From contig JAPFBL010000118.1 in assembly GCA_026182355.1 (NCBI GenBank), positions 1,234,788-1,298,787 of the forward strand: a stretch of 64,000 nt of DNA. Direction: 5' to 3'. Positions 39,340 through 51,093 of the stretch are shown in pieces (position 1 is the stretch's first letter; every line of letters starts with the position of its first letter). The DNA comes from Hermatobates lingyangjiaoensis (lineage: Eukaryota > Arthropoda > Insecta > Hemiptera > Hermatobatidae). A program made the position numbers and the translations under genes. Below the pieces are notes generated by a model. It was not told the DNA's origin. It saw nothing but the letters and a program-made list of their open reading frames with translations, and made no database searches.

Positions 39340-40235
39340 CACAGCACGAAAGCAGAGTTAGGAATTGCAAAACTGCATTCAAAAATGCATTTGATCAACC
39401 CCGCATTCATAACTGCGGCATCAAGGAACAAGCAGCACCCTCGGGCTCCATGGGGCACGTGAATGCAACAATGATCGTATGTAACTAGTTACATGCTCTT
39501 AAAATATATATATATATATTTAATATTGTTCGATCACCTCTTTGAGGTGATTACCCTTTCAGGGTGAATACGTTTTAATAACAGTTTTTAAAAAGTTATA
39601 ATTATATTATAATTTGTAGACACTTAATAAGAAACTGAGACCATTACCGTGGAGCTCACACACAATCTATCCATCGATAAGCACGCAGTCCGGAAACAGG
39701 GTTTGGAATTGCAAAACTGCATTCAAAAATGCATTTGTCAACCCCTGAATCAACACAACTGCGGCCACCGAGAACAGCTGCATCCTATAGCTCAATGTGG
39801 GAGCCATTGTATGTGGGAGCTCAATGGATTCTACTACGTACAATCTTAAGAATATACCCATTATAACACCTCTGTGAGGTGATTACCCTTAAGGGGGAAT
39901 ACAGTAAATAATAATTAATACGAATAAGCAGTAAACAATAATTAATAATTTGTAAACACTTCTTGATAAAAACCCTCACACAATACATCTATCGATAAGG
40001 AGCACGCAAATCGGAAGCAGAGTTAAGAATTGCAAGACTGCATTCAAAAATACATTGGTCAACTCTGTATTCTCACAACTGCGGCCACCGAGAACATCTG
40101 CATCCTATACTGCAGTGTGGGAGATAAACAATGAATAAATGCATTTAGGTATAATCTTAAGACAATACATAATCCTAACACCTCTTCGAGGTGATTGCCC
40201 TTTAAGGGGGAAGACATTTATAAATTAATATATAA
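39340..40235 (+). repeat. Long tandem-like repeat, three diverged units of about 320 bases
   Basis: GCAAAACTGCATTCAAAAAT recurs at about 39367, 39711 and 40033 (as GCAAGACTGCATTCAAAAAT), and the CACCTCTTTGAGGTGATTAC hairpin at about 39536, 39868 and 40179. One such hairpin variant also lies at 57345, next to another Jockey-like 3' end, so the units may be part of that element's 3' region. Confidence 0.7.
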
Positions 40236-40335
40236 AAAATAACAATTAAATATATAATCTAAATTATAACACTATTATATGTTTTGAACACAGAAATTTC
40301 TTGATGTACATTTATAAATAATTAATATAAATAAA

Positions 40336-41616
40336 TCTATATATAAATTCTCTTCGTGGATCTGTATGTATGTATGTATGTATGTTTGTACCTTATGCAT
40401 TCGGCCTACAATGGACCTTTTTCAAAAATTCTTTTGCAAGGCACTTTCTATAGGTCTTGGGGGGGTTTTAGGCTATTAAACTCTGGGGGGCAGCCTAACC
40501 CAGGCCCCCTAGGGCCCAAAAACCTCAAAAATTTGCCGATTTTGAGTTATTGCATTTTTTGTCAAGATATATGGCGTGTACGGCCTTAATACATAAAATA
40601 TGAAATGTTGGAAATAAAAATCGAAAATCAGAGTTGTGGTTCAGGTGATATCCCAAAAATATTATAATAGATAAGGTTTGCTGTATAACCTGTTTGTTTA
40701 CATTTTGACTTTAATTGATAATAGCGTCCGCAGGTAGGTTAATCTTTATGATAATATTTCCACACGCTTAGTTCAATTGGAAACAATCAGGTACCAGAAA
40801 CTCTTGAATGATCTCTAATTTTTTTGTTACAAATTTCACATTATAATTTTTAAACATTCACATTATAATTTTTAAACATTTTTCATAACAAATTTCACAT
40901 TTTAATATTCAAACGATTTTTGTCACAAACTTCATAGTATAATTTTCAAACATTTTAAATTAGACCTAGATTCCTAATTCTTTGTAATGAGTTCACAATA
41001 AAGTTTTTCAATTATAAATTGCAAAAATTAATTTTTTGTCACAAGTTCAACATTATCAAACAAATTTTCATAAGTTTCATATCATAATTTTCAAACAATT
41101 ATACTTGCATCTATATATAAATTCTCTTCGTGGCTCTGTATGTATGTATGTTTGTACCTTATGCATTCGGCCTACAATGGACAATTTTCAAAAATTCTTT
41201 TGCAAGGCACTTTCTATAAGTCTTGGGGTGGTTTTAGGCTATTAAACTCTGGGGGGCAGCTTAACCCAGGCCCCCTAGGGCCCAAAAACCTCAAAAATTT
41301 GCCAATTTTTAGTTTTTGATTTTTTCTCAAGAAATATGGCGTCTACGGCCTTAATGCATAAAATATGAAATGTTGGAAATAAAAATCGAACTCAATGTTA
41401 TTTAATGATTTTTTGCTCTAGGATGCTTCTTTCATAGCCTAGGTACCACTATTCTCCTGAAAATGTTAAAAAACGTCCAAGGGACTGTAGATCATGAATG
41501 AAGAATCGTAAGACAAAAATGCATAAAATAATATTGAACCCAATTTTCATTTCGATCATTTCATATTGTATACTTAAAACTTCTAGACCCGGGCAACGCC
41601 GGGTATTTCTGCTTGT
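40336..41616 (+). mobile_element. Helitron with duplicated 5' end
   Basis: Two near-identical 5' starts, TCTATATATAAATTCTCTTC at 40336 and 41110, share about 290 bases (TATGCATTCGGCCTACAATG, CAGGCCCCCTAGGGCCCAAA). The 3' end has the Helitron-type hairpin CCCGGGCAACGCCGGG (41588-41603) and then TATTTCTGCTTG, a changed CTRR end. There is no coding capacity. Confidence 0.75.
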
Positions 41617-41639
41617 AATTATTTAATTTTATAACAAAA

Positions 41640-42870
41640 CAATGGGTTTCAAAACATAGATCTATACATTTAATGTCCGTGAGTGAACCGCCAGCAGTTC
41701 ATCTAGCATCCCGGACAGGATATTACAGTTACATTGGAACAAAAGAATCACATGTCTAGATTTATGGTCCAAGAGAGAAATTGTAGCAATAGTAGTGCTA
41801 CTTATCCATTATCTGGAGGTTGGGTGGTTCTCCTTTTCAGGTTCCGTACAAGGACATTTTCACTCCCCTGTAGCTTGTTGTCCTCTTTGCTGGCAAGTCT
41901 CCAGATGAAACTGTCGATATGCTCCAGACCCAGGTCCCTATGGAGATCCCTGTTCCGAATATACCTCGGTGCTTCCGTCATTATCCGGGTAGCCCTGTTC
42001 TGAACACCTTGGAGGAGACCTCTAGAAGTGTTAGAAGCCTCAAAGCAGGCCGATGACCCGTAAGTCATCACCGACCTGATAAGAGTTTTATATAGGCACA
42101 CCTTAGCAGCCAGGGACACTCGCTTGGGCCCGATCAATGGGCGAAGCATACTTAACAGCGCCTTTCCCTGTCGTCCTCTGTCCTGCAGGTGGGACCTGAA
42201 ACTCAAGTTAGAGTCGAAAACTATGCCTAGGTACTTAACCGATTTTACCTGTGGGACTTGGACGCCACCAAACTTAACTGCTGGCCATCCACCCATTGGG
42301 CGTTGACTTGAGAAGACAACACATGAACTCTTGGTTGGATTTGCCTTGATCCTCCACACCCGGTAGTATTCATCAACTTCACTTAGAAAGCTGTTGAGTT
42401 GACGGAACAGGGGCTTACGCACACTAGAACGCATGGCAACGACTGTGTCGTCAGCAAACATCCCAGGTATCGCAACCACCTTAACAGTAGTTCTCGGCAC
42501 TGGGAAGTCATTTACATACAAGGTAAACAACAAGGGGCCGAGAACGCTCCCTTTAGGCACACCTCTTCCCAGTGTTCGACAATCACTGAATGTTCCCCCA
42601 ACCTGAACCCTAAAGCGCCTGCCAGTCAGATATGATTTGACTATTTTAACAAACCATACCGGCAGTTTCGCCTCCGCTAACTTGTAGAGGATGCCAAAAA
42701 GCGTCAAACGCTTTCTCCAAGTCCACGAATACCGCAGTAGTTATTTGGTTTCGCCTTGTCCAGTACTGCATTCCACCTCGGACGAAGTCCGTGAACCGCC
42801 TTAACTGGTGACTTGTTGAGTGGCCTTTTCTAAATCCAAACTGGATATCCTGAAAGCAAAGAGAGAAAGA
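41640..42870 (-). mobile_element. Jockey-like non-LTR retrotransposon, 3' part
   Basis: Holds the C-terminal part of a reverse transcriptase (41802-42850) and a 3' region that continues to about 41640 (TCATCTAGCATCCCGGACAG), shared with the copy at 57.7-58.6 kb. It is 5'-truncated at about 42870, the usual state of such insertions. Confidence 0.85.
41802..42850 (-). pseudogene. Non-LTR reverse transcriptase, 5'-truncated and frameshifted
   Basis: The main frame (301 codons, 41802-42707) contains GVPKGSVLGPLLFTLYVNDF, the catalytic MFADDTVVAM, then VKYLGIVFDSNLSFRSHL and a C-terminal LGLEHIDSFI. The preceding part, DIQFGFRKGHSTSHQLRRFT and AVFVDLEKAFDAFW (motif A), lies in another frame at about 42715-42850, so there is a frameshift near 42710. 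The order and wording of the motifs are those of the Jockey group. A degraded copy is at 58298-58561. Confidence 0.88.
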
Positions 42871-45808
42871 GAATTATTTTTTTCAATGAGTTATTATAAT
42901 TAGGAAGTTTACTGCTCAATTTTGGTGAGTAAACAACTTTGAAATATTCGTAAATGTGAATTATTTATTGATGTTTAATTGTAATAATTTAGATAAACTC
43001 AACAGCATGATTAAAAGATTATTTTCAGAAAACATCTATGAGTAATTATCAATTAGTCAAAAACATTTAATTTCCATAATCTGTTGAAATGAACTTCATT
43101 TTGAAACAACATGATTCGTTTTTCCAAGTTATAATAGATATATAGAGTGGTGGGATTCAGCCAGTTCGCTAGAACCGGTTTCTAAACGGTCACATATTTT
43201 GCGAACCACTTACTAAAATTTCGGAAAACATACTTATATGGCAATATTTGATCGTTGATTTGATTGTTTTATGTACCAGAATTGACATTTGTCCAAGAAG
43301 GTTTCGCTTGATAATTTTTGCTAGGCTTTTTTTGATTTTTCACACACTGATCTGTGCAACAGTTGTTATGCAAATAAATGATTTCACACAACTGGTAACA
43401 AAAATCAGCTGACACATCTTTTTTAGCATCGAGTTTAGTAAGTTCACCTATAGCTTATGGTTAGTTACCTTGGCTCAGCGTAAAGATGTAAAAGACGCCG
43501 AGCGGCCAAATTTCGTAAAAATATTAGCAATTTTTTGGAAACATTTTATTTAATGAGCAATGCATAAAATTTTTCCAGGAAGAAAGAGTACATTATAGTA
43601 TCCTCAACTGCTTTACTTTTCTTAAATTATTTATTTAAAAAAAAAAGTTTTATTTCTCATTATTTCTATTTGTATAATTTTCATTTGTATTTCGTTATAG
43701 TTTTCTGTTATATTTTCTGTACTTAGAGCAAATGTAAAAGGGCTTTCACAACCTTGACAAAAGTACCTGCTTTTAATCCGAAACAGATGTACTCCATACC
43801 CCCTCCCACTTTTCCCTCCTTGTTAGTTGAACCACAGGTACCGACCGACCTTCACGTGAGTACTCTGTTTCCTTGTTTTATTTTGTACCATTAATTTTAT
43901 GCTATAGAAAACTCTCTGATATCATTGATTTTTAGTAATACCTCAAGAAGAACACTACGTATTCGAAACGCGTTGTTTATATTATTAAAGAAAATTAAAG
44001 TTTATCAGGACTCGTTCAGTTCTTCAGGTTCAAATTAAACTCTCATTGCCAACGTTTTGGTTTTTATTTTAAACCTTTTTTGTAGGCAGAAGTATACAAT
44101 TTTGAAACAAAAAACTAAGTATTACATTAAAGATTATTTTTCGTTGTAAATGTTACATTAAATAATCTTTAATGTAATACTTAGTTTTTCTGATTCAAAA
44201 TTTTATACTTCTGCCTACGAAAAAGGTTTAAAATAAAAACCGAAACGTTGGCAATCAGAGTTTAATTTGAACCTGAAGAACTGACCGAGTCCTGATAAAC
44301 TTTAATTTTGTTTCTATTTCACGGTGAATACGATCAATATATCATTAAAGTTATATGTGGAGACCAGTTCATTAACTTTTTACTCTACAATGAGAAAATA
44401 CCACATAATAACTAATTGCTGTACCTTAGAATCCTTGTAATATTTTCAATTTCTTTTACCAGTTCTGTTTAATTATTATTGGGGAAGTGATTTTGAAACA
44501 GTTTACTTTATTGAAGGCCCTTTTTTTCCAAATTGTCCATTTAAATATCTCGTAGAATCCTGTATACAAATATTGAACGATACAAAATCAAAAACTATCA
44601 GGTTATTTAACTATCTAGTTTTAAGAGGGTAATTGTAAGGAATAAATTACTATACTAAATTAATTTGTTAAGATAGGAAATAGCAATATTCATATATCCA
44701 GAATACATTATTTTTTCCTACTACATTATTTTTTAGTAGCATATTGGGTACTCCATCTGAGGGGAGGTCCAATAATATTGGTCTGCTGTTTTTTCAGTTG
44801 GTTTTCCAAATCTCGTATGAGAATAATCTATAGCCCTCAAAGAGAACCACTTCATACTTTTGTTTGTATTATTTTGTCTCTTTCTTCTCCAGGTCTCTAT
44901 ATGTTATATCGTCAATCCCAGGCATTCCTGATACCAAATATCATTATATTTCTTTTCAAATCTAATTATTTTATACTTCTTTCCTTATAATTGATGATTT
45001 CATCTTTCCTTTTGATCCTTTTATTTATATTTTAGGATAATTTTTTTGTATTAAAATTCATTTTTGTATGTTTTTTTTTTGCTTAGTAACGAGTACATAT
45101 TTTAAGTCGTTCATTTTAATAAATTAAATCTTTAGTATTTTAGTGTTATTATTTTTCATTTCGATAAACAGTAACAATGTACTCAATAAGAATTAAAAAC
45201 TCTATAACTAACTTCTCCACCTTTATACAACAACCACTAATTGACAAGTGTTAAGTATTCATCATTGGTTTAATATAAGTATGCTATGAATTTCCATCGT
45301 ACATGACTCATTATACTGTAGTCATCATGTAGGACCTTTGTTTTATGTAATTAACTTCATGTCAGAATTTCTACGATGGTTCTTTTCCATTACGAAACAT
45401 ACTCTTATCGTCTCTATTGACAGTCAGGTTCCCTATTTTCAATGAAGACTATCTTTTATCTCCTTTCATAGCTTGGGGGGACACTATAGAATTATATTAG
45501 ATATATTTTGTTGTATTATATCTTTTCCATATGTCTTTTGAAGGGGACTTATATGATTTATTTATTCCGGAATATTATTTAACCTCATATACGTATTTCT
45601 GTATGGAAGGCATGATTATGCCCAAATTTCAAAGCTTGAACAGAAGCGATTCTAGAGTTTATTTGATCTCATACCTCCATATACTTATTTCGATAAGGTA
45701 AACTTGATTATTGTCCCATAATCACTTAAAGACGGTTCCCAAAACCCAGAAATTGATGTTTGTAAATTTTAACTTCATCACTAAGAAAGTGCATTAATGT
45801 CTTATTGC
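42871..45808. other. Intergenic; repeat fragments only
   Basis: At 43147 the phrase GTGGTGGGATTCAGCCAGTT with CGCTAGAACCGGTTTC resembles the end of hAT-type non-autonomous elements, a weak call. A palindrome lies at 43990-44310 (separate entry). From 44320 to 45808 no gene or repeat can be supported. Confidence 0.4.
43990..44312. repeat. Palindrome with hammerhead-like terminal hairpins
   Basis: Arms of about 150 bases: AAAATTAAAGTTTATCAGGA on the left and its complement on the right. Each arm carries the CCTACGAAAAAGGTTTAAAA...AACCGAAACGTTGGC block (minus at 44048-44088, plus at 44213-44252), the same as at 32.24 kb. Also at 43952-43985: CAAGAAGAACACTACGTATT followed by CGAAACGCG, a related half-motif. 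Confidence 0.8.
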
Positions 45809-45824
45809 GGCCTTAAAAAAGGCC
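45809..45824 (-). terminator. Histone mRNA 3' stem-loop (H2B)
   Basis: On the minus strand GGCCTTTTTTAAGGCC, 33 bases beyond the H2B stop. A 6-bp stem with a 4-nt loop is the signal bound by SLBP for processing of replication-dependent histone mRNA. Confidence 0.9.
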
Positions 45825-45856
45825 ATTTATTTTATTTACAACACTGCTGCCAATTA

Positions 45857-46228
45857 TTACTTTGAGCTAGTGTATTTTGTTACTGCCTTTGTTCCTTCGC
45901 TAACAGCGTGCTTAGCCAATTCACCCGGCAGGAGAAGCCTTACTGCAGTTTGGATTTCTCTGCTCGTGATTGTTGAACGCTTGTTGTAGTGAGACAGTCT
46001 GGACGCTTCAGCTGCAATCCGCTCGAATATATCATTCACAAAGCTGTTCATGATACTCATTGCTTTTGAAGAGATTCCAGTATCAGGGTGGACCTGTTTC
46101 AGAACTTTGTAGATGTAGATGGCATAACTCTCTTTCCTTTTCCTCTTCTTCTTCTTATCACTCTTAGTAATATTCTTCTGAGCCTTTCCAGCTTTCTTAA
46201 CAGCTTTACCACTTGTCTTAGGAGGCAT
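45857..46228 (-). CDS. H2B: Histone H2B, replication-dependent
   Basis: Intronless, 123 codons plus stop. Begins [19 protein letters not shown] and includes [60 protein letters not shown] and the end [11 protein letters not shown]2B pairs with H2A in the nucleosome core. Length and N-terminus match insect and crustacean H2B; the histone fold and C-terminal helix are complete. It is transcribed away from the other three histone genes. A CCAAT box (ATTGG on the coding strand) lies at about 46315; no clear TATA box. Confidence 0.98.
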   Translation of the reverse strand: MPPKTSGKAVKKAGKAQKNITKSDKKKKRKRKESYAIYIYKVLKQVHPDTGISSKAMSIMNSFVNDIFERIAAEASRLSHYNKRSTITSREIQTAVRLLLPGELAKHAVSEGTKAVTKYTSSK

Positions 46229-46599
46229 TGTGATAACTCAACAACTAACTCGGATAGAATACAGATTCCCAAAAAAGGTTTGTAATTATGATGGAATGTG
46301 TGTAAAAAACTCACCAATCAAATAATGCCCCAGCTTAACTTCCACTAATATGAGTAACAAAAAAATCTTATTTGTGTTTGATTATAGGAATTTATGTCTT
46401 TAATCTTTTTGTGTTTTATTAGTTATAATCCCTATTTTACATTGTACTGCGATTCAATAAGCATTAAATCATTAATTAATTGGTTTTCTTATTTTTGGTT
46501 TCTTATGTATTCCTGCAAGCAGAGATGGTTTATGTACTGGATTAGTCCTTTAGTCCACAATTCCTTTCTGATATGCTTGTTGGTGAGATATCTTGAGGC

Positions 46600-46725
46600 A
46601 CCGGTTGTTAATCACAGAGTCTTGTTTTGCATTCCTGCAAGCTTTTTAAGATCATCCATATAGATATTAAATAGTAATGGGCCAACTACTGATCCTTGGG
46701 GCACTCCTCTTGTGATTTTAATTAG
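46600..46725 (-). pseudogene. Non-LTR reverse transcriptase fragment
   Basis: The minus strand reads KITRGVPQGSVVGPLLFNIY followed by MDDLKKLAGMQ, the motif B region of a Jockey/CR1-type reverse transcriptase. Only about 40 residues remain. It lies between H2B and H4. Confidence 0.78.
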
Positions 46726-46734
46726 TACAGACAA

Positions 46735-46950
46735 AGATAATAAAATTGTTTTTATTATTATCATAATAATTATTATTATTATTATCATAACTACTTCTAT
46801 TATTATTAACAGTACAATTATTAAAATACCATTTATTATTATTAGTAGTAGTATCCCTATATTAGTATTACTATTCTTATGACTATAACGTTCATTACCA
46901 ATAATATTAGAGATAATTATACTTTAATAATAAACATTCATTTATTAATA
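46735..46950. repeat. (ATT)n/(ATA)n-rich low complexity
   Basis: Irregular TTATTATTATT and TATTAATAA runs, with no internal unit longer than three bases that is constant. Confidence 0.7.
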
Positions 46951-47079
46951 ATCATTCTCCATACCTTAGTCCATTGCACCATCCTGTCAAAATGTTGCTG
47001 AAATTGTATTAGAGGGGTATCTATGAATTACCACCGACATGATACCAAGATCTCTGCATAGATACGATTTAGTGTCTGT

Positions 47080-47175
47080 ATGTTTTTGTTATTTTTATTC
47101 CACTTGGGAAAGTCTTGTAAGTTCAAAAGGATAGGCCCAAGCAGGAGCCTTAGGGAACACCCCTCTCAATCTTGT
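47080..47175 (-). pseudogene. Non-LTR reverse transcriptase fragment, second
   Basis: The minus strand reads KIERGVP, a stop (in place of Q), then GSCLGPILLNLQDFPKW: the same motif B region as the neighbour at 46.6-46.7 kb but from another element. About 25-30 residues only. Confidence 0.7.
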
Positions 47176-47184
47176 ACTCCGAAG

Positions 47185-47300
47185 AATGAATGAAATGAAT
47201 GAAAATTTCTTTATTGAGAGATTGTTCCCAAGGGACATAATTAAGGCGTAGCCGTACGGGGGACACTAAGTGTCCCCCACCGAGCTTTTCCCCCAATCGA
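47185..47300 (-). repeat. 3' end of non-LTR element with ATTC-type tail
   Basis: The plus strand begins GAATGAATGAAATGAATGAA then TTTCTTTATTGAGAGATTGT, the complement of a tail TCAATAAAG...TTCATTCATT. Related tails, in plus or minus orientation, occur at 48390, 49795 and 55535. Confidence 0.65.
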
Positions 47301-47428
47301 ACAATGTGTTTTATATTATAATAACTTAATCCTAAGTCTTAATGCTAACAATCGTTTCTCTATCGACCAGTCGGGAGGATGACATCTCAGTGACGGACTT
47401 CACTTCCAGACCCTACACATGTGCCAAG

Positions 47429-47655
47429 GGTCAGCTAGCCATGCACAGCAAGGTGCATGCCAAATTAGTGGACAGGCATATAGGCCTTTTACCACTTCAA
47501 TCTCTAAATTAGGTAACGTGGCGGGATACAAGCTAAACTGGAGCTACTACTTGTCCCTTGTATTAAAATGTAGAAATTCCTTGGCTAGTGTTAACCTTTG
47601 ACCAGTGACCAGGACAGGTTTCTGCAAAATTGAGACTTAAGAATCAAAATACATA
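47429..47655 (+). repeat. Dispersed repeat C, copy 2
   Basis: Partner of 39041-39270: GTCAGCTAGCCATGCACAGC, AAATTAGTGGACAGGCATAT, GGGATACAAGCTAAACTGGA, CCTTGGCTAGTGTTAACCTT. It ends in (TAA)n-like sequence at about 47665-47710. Confidence 0.8.
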
Positions 47656-47771
47656 CATGAAAATATTAATAATACTAATAATAATAATAATAAAAATAAT
47701 AATTATTATTATCGAAAATGCATTCGAACAGCGGAATACAAATTCAAGACAATAGGTTATAGGCCAGCATT

Positions 47772-47816
47772 TCAACCAATCGGCTTCAAACAATTACTAC
47801 AGATTCCTATAAATAG
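47772..47816 (+). promoter_or_regulatory. H4 core promoter: CCAAT and TATA boxes
   Basis: CAACCAATCGG at 47773-47783 and CCTATAAATAG at 47807-47817, about 70 bases before the H4 ATG. The spacing of about 30 bases between the boxes is normal for a histone promoter. Confidence 0.75.
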
Positions 47817-47841
47817 AACGGGTTTAAGGCAAAATTATTAA

Positions 47842-48195
<354 letters not shown>

Positions 48196-48235
48196 GAAGC
48201 TAATTATTCTTCTGCTCTCTTTCCTGTTTTAAAAT

Positions 48236-48251
48236 GGTCTTTTTAAAGACC
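48236..48251 (+). terminator. Histone mRNA 3' stem-loop (H4)
   Basis: GGTCTTTTTAAAGACC, about 40 bases after the stop; 6-bp stem with 4-nt loop, followed by GAAAAC. Confidence 0.92.
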
Positions 48252-48387
48252 GAAAACATATATATGCAATTTAAAGTGTTTACGTCATACTCCGTCTATC
48301 ACCTAATGTTTTACGATTTTATTGTTAAAGAATTTTTATCTCTATAATTACCGTTCTTATATTATCTTTTATGTTCAAATGGGGAAA

Positions 48388-48482
48388 AGACTGGTGGGCA
48401 GCATCCATTACTGCAACCTGTGTCTTGTTCACCGTTGACAATGACCTTGATAGAGAACTTTTTATTTCATTCAATCAACAAT
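48388..48482 (+). repeat. 3' end of non-LTR element
   Basis: GACTGGTGGGCAGCATCCAT, TGTGTCTTGTTCACCGTTGA, CAATGACCTTGATAGAGAAC, TTCATTCAATC. It matches 49795-49895 and, inverted, 55535-55640. Confidence 0.7.
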
Positions 48483-48656
48483 ATACATGCTGTAGTGGAT
48501 GAAACATGGTGTACACCGACGAGAGACTTCTTTTATCGAAATGGGTACCGCATATTTCCAAAAATAGTTCCTTTTTAACATTATCTTATTATATTAGCAG
48601 TGTTATGAGGTAGGAGGTATTAATTTAATTACTCCTAAATTACTCTCCAATTAATT

Positions 48657-48696
48657 GCCGACGTGTTGCCAAAACTTGTTTGGCATTTTGAAGGCT
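48657..48696 (-). repeat. HHR-like hairpin family CTTNAAAATGCC
   Basis: On the minus strand: CTTCAAAATGCCAAACAAGT, TTTGGCAACACGTCGGC. Copies at 12326-12363 and 59260-59299 keep GAAACGTC or GAAACACC after a TGCC/GGC hairpin; here GAAA has decayed to CAACA. Confidence 0.55.
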
Positions 48697-48834
48697 AAAA
48701 AAAATTGTTACGAAATAAGGAGAAAAACAAATTATTATGTAAGAATAAATGTATGATGGGTGGCGGTAGTAGGTTTCAGATGTTCGAGATGTTTTCGGGC
48801 GGTTTGCCGAAAAAGGCTATTTAGTAAACATATA

Positions 48835-49350
48835 CAGTCATACCCTGCTTAACGCGACCCCGTTATGCGCGGTTTCACTATAACGAGAAATTGGGAATTC
48901 CTCGTCTTTCGCCTTGTTCTATGGGGGATTCCCTCGTTTGTGTTGATTTGTTCCGTGATGCAGTGCCGGATCTAGGTTTTATCTTCAGGGGTAATACAAA
49001 ATGTACTTCATAAATTTATTCAGGTTTGGACATACTGCAGATATAGTCAATAATGATGACTCTGCCTTGACCGTATGACAAATCATTAAAAACAGTGTTG
49101 GGTGTTATGAACGTATTTTACAAGAACGTAAAGAAAACGCTACCCAAAAGACAATAGATGTATTTTTCCGTAAGAAATAAGAGTATGTATTGCATAAAGT
49201 GTTCTTAGAATTAAAGTGATTAATTCAAATGATTTGTATTTTTTTGTATTAAATTTTGGCTAGTTTAATCATAAACCTTGATATACGCGAATTTCAGTTA
49301 ACGCGATTTTTTTCGGAACGTATCCCTCGTGTAAAGCGGGGTATGACTAA
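48835..49350 (+). mobile_element. Tigger/pogo-like DNA transposon remnant
   Basis: Left end CAGTCATACCCTGCTTAACG and right end (complement) TAGTCATACCCCGCTTTACA are inverted repeats, and TA lies on both flanks. CAGTCATACC-type ends with TA duplication are typical of the pogo/Tigger group. The interior at 49040-49180 has the end of a transposase frame. Confidence 0.8.
49040..49180 (+). pseudogene. Tigger-like transposase C-terminal remnant
   Basis: Reads DIVNNDDSALTV, a stop, then QIIKNSVGCYERILQERKEN and ATQKTIDVFFRKK to a stop. The ending (T-Q-x-T-[IL]-D-x-F-F-x-K-K) is how Tigger/jerky-type transposases finish. One in-frame TGA; the catalytic DDE domain is absent. Confidence 0.75.
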
Positions 49351-49794
49351 TACCAACATGCAATTGATTATTATTTTAATCATAAATTTTATTTGCCATC
49401 ATGCAATGTAAAGGATAATCTACAAATTCATTGAAGACTTATAAACATATATGTATTTGATTTACACAATAGTATGTTAAGCTCACATACTACATGAAGA
49501 AGCGTCCAGAAGGAGGTCTACCTAATCTTAGGAGTAACAATTGAATTTATGAGTACAATTAACTTGCAATTCCAAACACATTGTGTGCTTATCTATGTAA
49601 CTGGGTGATGTTTGACTCTATATATGGTAATTGCTCTCTTTAAAGTTCTATTAAAACTTTAAATTTTTGATATCAACTTTGCTTCCTAATGAAGGACTGT
49701 GATTGTTTAAACATATTCACTGGCCACTCATCAAAGGTTCGACCACTATATTAGCAATCACCTTAGTGTGAATCATTTATGTACAAAGGAGAAA

Positions 49795-49895
49795 AAGCCT
49801 GGTGGGAAGCACACAGTGCTCTCAGTACGGCTACCCTAGTCTTGTTTACCTTGGACAATGTCCTCAATAAAGATATATTCATTCATTGTTGTGGA
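49795..49895 (+). repeat. 3' end of non-LTR element
   Basis: GCCTGGTGGGAAGCACACAG, CGGCTACCCTAGTCTTGTTT, ACCTTGGACAATGTCCTCAA, TAAAGATATATTCATTCATT. The clearest copy of this tail family. Confidence 0.75.
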
Positions 49896-50183
49896 TTGCT
49901 AGCTATCCATTACAGGTAAAAATTTGTTTTCAAACAATCATTGTGAGACATTTTTTTAATTTGTTACGATACATTCATCAAGGAATTTTCATTTCAGGCC
50001 TATCTATTCGAAGCGTTAAGTTTCAGAAAAATTAAAATCCACAGCATCATAATTAATATTAAGCGACAGTGAAAGAGAACAAAGAAAACCATTCTGTAAT
50101 AAAGTTGTATTGCTGTGATAGCCAAGGAGAAAGAGGGAGACATGATTGGTGCAACTTTTTCAAAAATATTCTTCATAACCTGA

Positions 50184-50609
<426 letters not shown>

Positions 50610-50641
50610 GTACCTAATTCTTATCGATAAGAAAAAACAAT

Positions 50642-50657
50642 GGCTTTTTTAAAAGCC
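50642..50657 (+). terminator. Histone mRNA 3' stem-loop (H2A)
   Basis: GGCTTTTTTAAAAGCC, about 32 bases after the stop, followed by GAAAAACTC. Confidence 0.92.
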
Positions 50658-51093
50658 GAAAAACTCTATGCTTGCGACCACAGTTTTATTATATTGTATT
50701 GTATTAGTGATTTAATACACTAACTTATATTAATTGCTACAGGATAGAACTTTGAAAGTATTGGAAAAGTTAAACCAAAATTAATTTTAAAAAACACCTC
50801 TGTCTGCGTCCAATTTATTGGAGTACTTTTATATTGTTAGATGTTTTTCCTGTAAAAAGTTTCAATAAATTTTTTCAGAAACTGAATTGAAACGTATCAC
50901 ATGGAATAAGTGCTTTGTTGACATTGCAGATATTGAGCTCCCGTGTTCCGTGATGATTTAGACTTCATTAATTGTTTTTTGATCTTTAAATTTAGTTCCA
51001 CCTGAATCTAGTTCATCTCTCTCAATCTAGTTCCACACAATCGTTCATTTGTTCATTCTTCATTATTATTTTCAACTGACAACACAGTAAGCC

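Noticed and set aside
43143..43200. hAT-type terminal sequence GTGGTGGGATTCAGCCAGTT.
   Set aside because: Only one end could be seen and no matching inverted end or 8-bp duplication was found, so no element is called.
45857..46317. H2B ORF extended upstream in another frame (46099-46317).
   Set aside because: The conserved MPPKTSGKA start, total length of 123 residues and upstream spacing fix the start at 46228.
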